A stretch of DNA of 64,000 nucleotides, from NCBI GenBank assembly GCA_004335835.1, contig RWJK01001353.1, positions 62,001-126,000 on the forward strand. The letters run 5' to 3'. This DNA comes from Scenedesmus sp. ARA3 (lineage: Eukaryota > Chlorophyta > Chlorophyceae > Sphaeropleales > Scenedesmaceae). This document shows positions 58,012-64,000 of the stretch, piece by piece. A program made the position numbers and the translations under genes. The first letter of the stretch is position 1. The number at the start of each line of letters is the position of its first letter. The notes below the pieces were generated by a model. That model was not told the DNA's origin. It searched no databases and saw nothing but the letters and a program-made list of their open reading frames with translations.

Positions 58012-61000
58012 CTGATGCTGCTGCTGTGTTTGCCAGGCCATCGACAGCGCAGTGGCGCGCGTGGTGCGGTTGATGCTGTTCAAGAACTACGAGAAGCCGG
58101 GCATGCCTGTGAAGCGGCAGGAGCTGAACGACGTCATCCAGGTGCGGCCGGCGCTGCGCTGCAGTACACAGGTCTGAGTGTTGCTACACCATTCCCTGTG
58201 TGTATTCGCCCCCATGTGTGCAAGCCTGTTCTCACTTGTGCCTTAGCTGAGGCGGCTTACGGCTGCGATGCTGGTTTAAGGTTTCAGCAGCGCAGCTTGA
58301 GATGCCTGCATTTGCTTGATGACCTCTCAACAAAGATCTCAAGCATGTGTGTTGCACTGCTGCTTGCTACCTGCAGAAGGACGTCACGCACAGGGTGGGC
58401 CGTGGCGGCAACAAGCTGCCGGGCGTGGTGCTGCCGCTGGCTGCTGCCAAGCTGGCCACTGCCTTTGGCCTGGAGATGCGGGAGATGAAGCGGCACGCAG
58501 CCAGCGCGCCAGCGCGCGGCACGGCAGCAGCAGCAGCGGCTGGAGCAGCAGCAGGTGGGTTGGCGTTTGGCAGGCACTGCAAAAGACGCAGCGCACAGGC
58601 GGTCAAGCAGCGCGCCAGCACATGAGTGGAAGCAAAACCAGGAGGTCAGCTGGCTTGCGTGGAGGGGCGGAGCTGCAGCTGCGTCTGTGGTGGTGTTTGC
58701 AGCAAGCGGGCAGCACCTGGCGCGGTTGATGCAAGTTGATGCACACTTGTGGGAGGAGCGGCACAGGCATGCAGCAATGCAGCTGCAGAGGGCGCCCATC
58801 TCGCCATGCTTTGGCCATGCTTTGGCTCAGCTGCAGCAGCAGGTGTCATACACTGTGTGCCAGCTTCACTGTTGTGAGGCTGCTGCTATTCGCTGCCACC
58901 TTCTGTTCGCAGACGGCAGCGGCGGCGGAGCTGCCGGCGGGTCTGTCACGCAGACGTATGTGCTGCGCTCGCTACTGCCGCCAACACTGCTGGTCAGGTA
59001 AGCGCTGGCTGCGGCATTGAACTGCGGGAAGGTAAAGCCGCCGGCCAGGGGTGCAGCACATCGCGTTGGCAGTTAGGTGTTGCGCTGCCTTGCGAGGTGT
59101 GCTGCAGCATTGCAGCTTGCTGTTGCAGGTGTTTGTGCTGCAGCGGTCTGTTGCAAGTGTTTGCGCTGCAGCCTCACACCCATGTGCCCGGGTCATGACT
59201 TGGCTCGTTGCCTTTTGCATGTTGCGCTGCGCTGCTCGTTGTTAGGATTGTGCATATCTCGCTGTGTTGCTGCGTGGTTGATTGTGTGTGTGTTGCACTG
59301 CGCTGCTCTACTTATGTGTTTGTGCAAGTCTCGCTGCGCTGCTGCGTGCGTGAATTCGTACATGCTTTGGTGCGCTGCCACGGGCGTGATGTTGTGGGCG
59401 TTGCGCTGCGCTGCTGCATGGTTGAGGTTGTGCATGTTGCGCTGCGCTGCTGGTGCTGCCTGCCCAGGTTTGTGCACGATGCTGGCGAGGACGCCATGCG
59501 TGGGCTGATGACGGTGGTGGTGGCGCTGCTGCAGCTGGCACCAAACGGGCAGATAGAGGCAGGTGCGCAGCAGCAGCAGGGGCAAGAGCGATAGGCAGAC
59601 AAAGCACTTGCACCCCCATGATTGCCTTGCTTGCCCTCTTGCTTCTGTTGAATGTTCTTCAGATGCTGCAGCATCTAGGCTTGAGGCTCGTCCAGCTCTT
59701 GGCTGTTCCCCCCTTTGACCTCAGCCGCCATGCCACGGCGTCTGCTGCGGCTGTGGCTGCTTGAGGCACATGTGTTGACATTCAACTCGCTGCTGCCAAT
59801 CCTGCCCCTGCCTCTGCAGAGGACCTGTGGCGGCAGCTGAGCCAGCTGGGCGTTGAGAAGGACCCACAGCCGGGCTATGACAGGGACGATGCCGCCAGTG
59901 TCTTCAGCAACAAGGAGGGAGCGGCAGGCGTGCTGGCACACATGGAGCGCTGCAGGTGTGTGTGAGGTGTGGCATTTAGGCCCAGTGTTTTGTGACTCTG
60001 CAGCGCCCGGCTGCAGTCTAGCCTGCCAGCTCATGCAGCGCAGCAATGCCAGGGAGCGGCTGGCGCATATGGAGCGCTGCAGCACCGTGCTGTCACGACC
60101 TCTGCAGCGCCCGTGTGAACTGCAACTTGCCAGCCCCTGCAGCAAGCATGCCGGCACACATGGAGCGTTGCACGTGCGCGGTGCAGCAGGCACAGTGCAT
60201 GCAGCAGCCTATCCTTCCCTGTGTGGTAGCTGTGTACTGGCCACGACGCACGACACTCAATTCCAGCATTATTTCCTTGCTGTGTGGTTTTGTATCAGCC
60301 TCATCGCCAGCAACTGCTGCGCCCTGCTCTGCTTGCCCCTAGCCCCCGCCGCAGGTACGTGGATGCTGTGGGCAGCTGCTCTGACCTGACTGCGACTTTG
60401 CGCCAAAATTAGCAATCGCCCTTGTGTGCTCACTGCCCCGCTGCAGGTACGTGGCGAAGAAGTCTGTGGCTGCAGCCGCGGGTGGGCAGCGGGCTGTGTA
60501 CGAGCTGGCGGAGGCGGCGCATGACGAGTTTGGCGCCACAGCCAAGGCGCTCATCAACCAGGTGGGCCGCTCAGCTGCACATGCATGCTGTTGACGGACA
60601 ATCAGCGTCGTGCATGCAGGGATGCTGTGTTGTGTAGTGTATGTGCTGGCGAAGGCCGCGCATGACGAGTTTGGCGGCACAGCCAAGGCGCTCATCAACC
60701 AGGTGGGCCGCTCAGCTGCACATGAATGCTGTTGACAGACAATAGCGTACTGCATGCAGGCATGCTGTGCTGTGTAGTGTATCAGCTGGCGAGTTTGGCG
60801 GCACAGCCGAAGCCTTCATCAAACCAGGTGGGGGGGGAGGGTGGGCTCAGGCTGCGACACATGGCCAGATGCAATGTATCAGCCAGATCCGCTTGCTTTG
60901 AATGCGTTGTGCAGGGGTGTGGGTGAGTTTGTGGGTTGTTGTTTTGGCAGAGCCGGCGCTCTCTTGCTGCAGGAAGGTGTGGTTCACTTGACACGTGCGC

Positions 61001-61078
61001 TGCTGCGTTATTGTTTTCTGTCTCTGGCTGCTGCCGCAGTGGCTGGGCAACGGCAACGACGGCGAGGAGGCGCAGTGA
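57028..61078 (+). CDS. NSE3: NSE3, MAGE-domain subunit of the SMC5/6 complex
   Basis: NSE3 joins NSE1 (RING ligase) and NSE4 to load SMC5/6 on DNA for repair and replication-fork stability. Ten exons join in phase: 57028-57136, 57293-57468, 57677-57745, 58037-58141, 58377-58554, 58913-58997, 59468-59562, 59820-59955, 60447-60561, 61040-61078; 368 aa. Seen: basic Ser/Arg-rich start, Ala-rich linker, then the MAGE homology domain: VARVVRLMLFKNYEKPGMPV, TQTYVLRSLLPPTLLVRF, GLMTVVVALLQLAPNGQIEA, EDLWRQLSQLGVE and the second winged-helix part YVAKKSVAAAAGGQRAVYEL with HDEFGATAKALIN. It ends with the short exon WLGNGNDGEEAQ. Plants and algae normally have one MAGE protein, the NSE3 orthologue. Several introns hold duplicated splice-junction sequence. 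Confidence 0.92.
57766..57881. repeat. 38-bp direct repeat with internal inverted repeat in an NSE3 intron
   Basis: Copies at 57766-57803 and 57844-57881 are identical. Each ends in a perfect 7-bp inverted repeat (TGTCTGT, short loop, ACAGACA), which could form a small hairpin in DNA or pre-mRNA. The two copies lie between exons 3 and 4. Confidence 0.93.
59070..59462. repeat. Degenerate TTGCGCTGCGCTGCT minisatellite in NSE3 intron 6
   Basis: Seven or more imperfect units share a GTTGCGCTGCGCTGCT-like core separated by variable GTG-rich stretches of about 30-45 bp. Translated frames look like a repetitive Cys/Ala/Leu protein, but the array lies wholly between NSE3 exons. Confidence 0.8.
59936..60173. 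repeat. Exon 8 end of NSE3 repeated in the following intron
   Basis: The last bases of exon 8 (ggcacacatggagcgctgca, 59935-59954) recur with few changes at about 60061-60080 and 60152-60171. The copies lack a good donor and are intronic. Confidence 0.8.
60503..60830. repeat. About 142-bp tandem triplication spanning the NSE3 exon 9 end and its donor
   Basis: Copies start at 60503 (real exon 9 end), 60646 and 60786 (shorter). Copy 2 keeps the coding block for HDEFGGTAKALIN and an identical CAG|GTGGGC donor. Copy 3 is truncated and altered. Confidence 0.9.
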
Positions 61079-62168
61079 TGCAGGGGAGAGGCCAGCGCTG
61101 CATGCAGCGCAGCTGGTTGGTGGTGTGGATGGGCCAGCAAGGCAGACCTGCTGCAGGAGCAGGCTGCAACGTACAGGGCTAGGCTTCAACGCTCAGGAGC
61201 TGCGGGAGATGATGACGATGTACAGGGACAGCAGAAGCAGAAGGCAGGGAACTGCAAAGCAGGGGCATGCTGCACACGGTGGTCTCTCAACAGTGTGGCG
61301 AGCATGTGTTATCTTTCAAAGTGGTGGATTATCCACTGGGCTGTTGCAGTTTTCACATGTGCGCTGAAAACACTCCGCAGCCCATTCACCATGACTGCCG
61401 TGGTGCTGCATGTTTGCGTGTGGCAGCTTTGTGGCAGAGCGCTCTTGCTAGCAAGGCATGCGGCGGGTTTTCGGTTGATAGCTGCCTATCTTGTACATAA
61501 CACATGTGCATGCCTGGAGTCACCCCAGTGTTGGCAAGCACAATGAAGCATTGCTGTATTCCCGTTCTGCTGCAGCGGGGAGCAACGCCAACGCCAAAGT
61601 TGCTACGTGGCCTCAATTGTAACATGATGTTAATCATGCCAGGCGGAGCTTGGTGGCCAGCCTGCTTACAACAGTGTTCAGCCAGCCAACAGACGAACGC
61701 ATTACAGGAGGCATGCCATGAAGGGCAAACCACTGCCAACCAAACCATGCCAATTGCCTGATGTCCTGTACAGCCCCGCCAACCGCGCCGACCGCTAGCC
61801 GGCAGCAGACCTGTACGCATCTGCGCACACACTAGTACTGCATGCATTGTGCACCGGCTGTGACAGCCTGTGCCCCTCCTGCCGCCTTTGTGCTGCATGG
61901 AAGACATCGGGGGCTACAGCAGTGTCATAATGCCGCATAGGCCGCGACATACGCCTGGGATAGGTGCCCCAGGTTTTGAAACCTGTTGAAGGGTGCCCAG
62001 CCTGTAACAGGTCAAACGCGTCTCAAGCAACCCCTGGCAAGCATTCAATGCTGAAGTTCGGTGCGCCACAGCTGACGCCTCATCATCATGTTACTCATCA
62101 AGCCATAGCATTAACGCCATCAGCGCCACAGCTGACGCCCGTCAGAACAGCGTCGCTGCAGCCATCAG
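61079..62168. other. Intergenic DNA between convergent NSE3 and MYND genes
   Basis: Holds the two 3' UTRs. No coding blocks are recognised. Confidence 0.5.
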
Positions 62169-64000
62169 CTATGCCTCATGCACCCCCTTCCACGCCTTGC
62201 TGCTGCGCTGCGCGCTACCACTGCTGCTTCTACCAACAGCACTCCAGCTGAGTCTGCCACACACACCGCCACTGCTACTGCCAGTCTTCCGCACTGCTGC
62301 GGCAGGGCCCCACCCTGCCAGCTTCTCTTTCCCGTTGCTGCACAGGCAGGGCCGCGGCCCATCTAACCCCTGGCTGGCCCGTAGCTCCACCTGCTGCTGC
62401 GCAGCCACCTCCCGCTGCTCCTGCAGCCTCACTGCCTCCAGCTGCTGCTGCAGCTGCCGCTGCCAGTCATGCTCCGCCTCCTCCTGCTGATAACAACCGC
62501 TGGGTTGGCCTGTGAAGCCTTCTGCACACAAACGATTGCGGCTGCCAGGCTGTACAGACCTGCAGCGCCTCACTTTGTTGCTCGAGTTCTTTCCAGGTTC
62601 ATTCCGCTGTGCGCTGGCCGCGTGTGCTGTGCCTGGTCTGCTGCAGGTGCTGCTGCTGAGGTGCTTGTGCTGCTGCTGCAGCAGCCGCCGTGCTGCTGTC
62701 ATGGCGCGGTTCATCACCCAGCAGTCCTCACTGGGCCGGATGCCTGCTGCATGCCAGCGCCCAGTGCTGCGGAACCTGCACAGTGCACGGCAAGCTCCGA
62801 TTGTGTTGGTGCCCGATGAATCAGCAGCAGAGGGCGGAGTAAACAACGGCAACTTGCATGGGTTTAAACCTCCAAATGTATTGGCACGCACTGACATTGC
62901 GGCAGAAGGCAAACAAACAGCCAATACATGCATGCAAGCGTGCTGCTGCTGTATTATGGCCGGGCTGAACAATGTGTCATGTGGTTGTCCTTGCGCACCT
63001 GCACTCTGCCTTGTGTGAGGGGTAGTCGAACTCCCTGCATGCATCACTGCAGTAGAAGGCCTGCCCGCAGCCTGGGCAGGGCTGCAGCTGCGCCCCGTCT
63101 GCATTGAAGAAGCTGCGGCAGCCGCAGCCTGCGCAGCAGCACGCAGCAGGGTGCTCAGTAATGTGACAAGCTGACAAGTACTACCACTGTTGAACAGCTG
63201 CATGTGAACACCTAAAGATGCATAGTACTATGCATGTGATAATAGTGAGACTGCAGGGTTTGCCATGTATGACTGCAAGCTGTAGCGCTGGGCAGGCTGG
63301 GCTTGCAGCAGTTGCTTGCTGATGCCACATCACCACACACACCTGCACACATGGCAACCCCCAAGGGTTTGGGCACGCCTGTGCTGCCACCAGCCGAGGT
63401 TGGCCTGCTGCTGCTGCTTCTTACTCCTGAGCTGCGGTTACCTACTGCTGGAGCTGTACATGGCCTGATGCCACTGCCACTGCTACTGCGCAGTCCTGCA
63501 TTGCTGAAGCTGCTGCTGTAAATGCCTGTCCGCTGCTGCCAGCGCTTGTTGCAATCTACACCCTTGCCCAGGTGGTTCTTCACAACAAAGGAGTCTTTTC
63601 TGACAGCATACAGCTCGCCGAGCTTTTTGGCCATCACTGAGTTGCATGCTGCAATCTCCTGTGCCCTGGCTTTCTGGGGGCTTTTGCCCCTGGACGCTGT
63701 GTGCGCTGTATGGTGCATGAACGACTGCCATGACTGCCCTGAATTGCTGAAAGAGCTGTCAAGAAGTTTATTGCTGCTTTCTGTAGCGTATGAAGAGCTC
63801 CTGGTCCGTATCTCTTTGAGCTTGCGCTGCAGCACGATGTTGTCCCTGTCAATGCTGCTGTAGCCTGTCCTGTAGCCGTCCCTATCGACTCTGCCTCTAA
63901 CGAAGGGCTGAGGCTCTTCATAAGGGTTTGTAGCATTTTGTGACTTAATGTGTACGGAGCCTTTTGGATTATCTGGAGTTTCGTACCTGGCTTCTCTGTA
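62169..64000 (-). CDS. MYND zinc-finger protein (5' end beyond right edge)
   Basis: Exons in phase: beyond 64000 to 63343, 63128-62999, 62775-62169. The first part is a Ser/Arg-rich region starting before the edge, with PFVRGRVDRDGYRTGYSS and RDNIVLQRKLKEIRTRSSS, then LGELYAVRKDSFVVKNHLGK. The intron at 63342-63129 falls inside the first zinc pair: CA plus GC across the junction gives C-x2-C. The MYND finger then reads PCPGCGQAFYCSDACREFDY and HKAEC, a complete Cys/His ligand set. The last exon has a coiled-coil-like Gln/Glu stretch (DWQRQLQQQLEAVRLQEQRE) and ends VHEA. MYND fingers bind Pro-rich peptides in partner proteins. The N-terminal motif somewhat recalls axonemal or centriolar proteins, which is speculation. 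The start codon is not in the window. Confidence 0.82.

Noticed and set aside
59077..59508. Repetitive Cys/Ala/Leu-rich open frame
   Set aside because: It is a translation of the degenerate minisatellite in an NSE3 intron; the real exon begins at 59468 in another context.
62776..63203. Extending the last exon of the MYND gene upstream through the 344-codon open frame
   Set aside because: That frame differs from the MYND frame; the acceptor at 62776 joins the finger exon in phase and gives a better model.
1..64000. tRNA, rRNA, organellar DNA, transposase or reverse-transcriptase genes
   Set aside because: I saw no cloverleaf, ribosomal motif or mobile-element protein block on either strand; small RNA genes could be missed by eye.

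Overview
The window is nuclear DNA from a eukaryotic green alga, most likely a chlorophyte of the Chlamydomonas/Scenedesmus kind. The genes are split into many short exons by GT..AG introns of roughly 100-1000 bp, exons are GC-rich, and (CAG/CTG)n tracts are everywhere in introns, UTRs and some exons. The recognised proteins fit a photosynthetic eukaryote: a plastid NFU scaffold, COX6B, KU80, NSE3, a plant-type RNA-dependent RNA polymerase and secreted wall-type proteins. Two runs of N (37146-37195 and 54089-54123) are assembly gaps in low-complexity DNA. The species assignment is inference.

Layout. 1-5674 (-): 5' two-thirds of an RNA-dependent RNA polymerase (RDR), running off the left edge. 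6651-8252 and 10186-12014 (+): tandem paralogues of an unnamed family with a possible lipocalin-like barrel. 13964-16908 (-): large secreted Gly/Leu/Ala- and Pro-rich matrix-type protein. 18180-20270 (-): plastid NifU-like scaffold, divergent from 20591-27340 (+): KU80. 27910-30021 (+): COX6B. 30840-33679 (+): four-helix membrane protein. 35245-37080 (+): hemerythrin-like (HHE) protein 1. 39092-41200 (-) and 44547-46109 (+): divergent secreted expansin-like double-psi barrel paralogues. 47955-49204 (+): small membrane protein. 50397-52377 (-): type II membrane glycosyltransferase-like protein. 53274-55391 (-): HHE protein 2. 57028-61078 (+): MAGE-domain NSE3 of the SMC5/6 complex. 62169-64000 (-): MYND zinc-finger protein, cut by the right edge.

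For most genes I joined exons by hand at GT/AG borders and checked that the reading phases add up (NFU 226 aa, COX6B 177 aa, NSE3 368 aa, membrane protein 369 aa, HHE1 192 aa, expansin-like 237 and 170 aa). These are conceptual models without transcript support. There is no operon logic. Thematic groupings are genome maintenance (KU80, NSE3), small RNA/dsRNA synthesis (RDR), organelle function (NFU, COX6B) and extracellular matrix.

The most notable structure not covered by gene models is a recurring class of local tandem duplications that copy a splice junction with some exon sequence into the neighbouring intron (NSE3 at 60503-60830, 59936-60173 and 60351-60454; KU80 at 23345-23583; a 24-bp acceptor-bearing array at 33410-33504). 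Also notable are (CAG)n tracts placed just after the stop codons of both HHE genes. No single convincing new multi-gene system was found.
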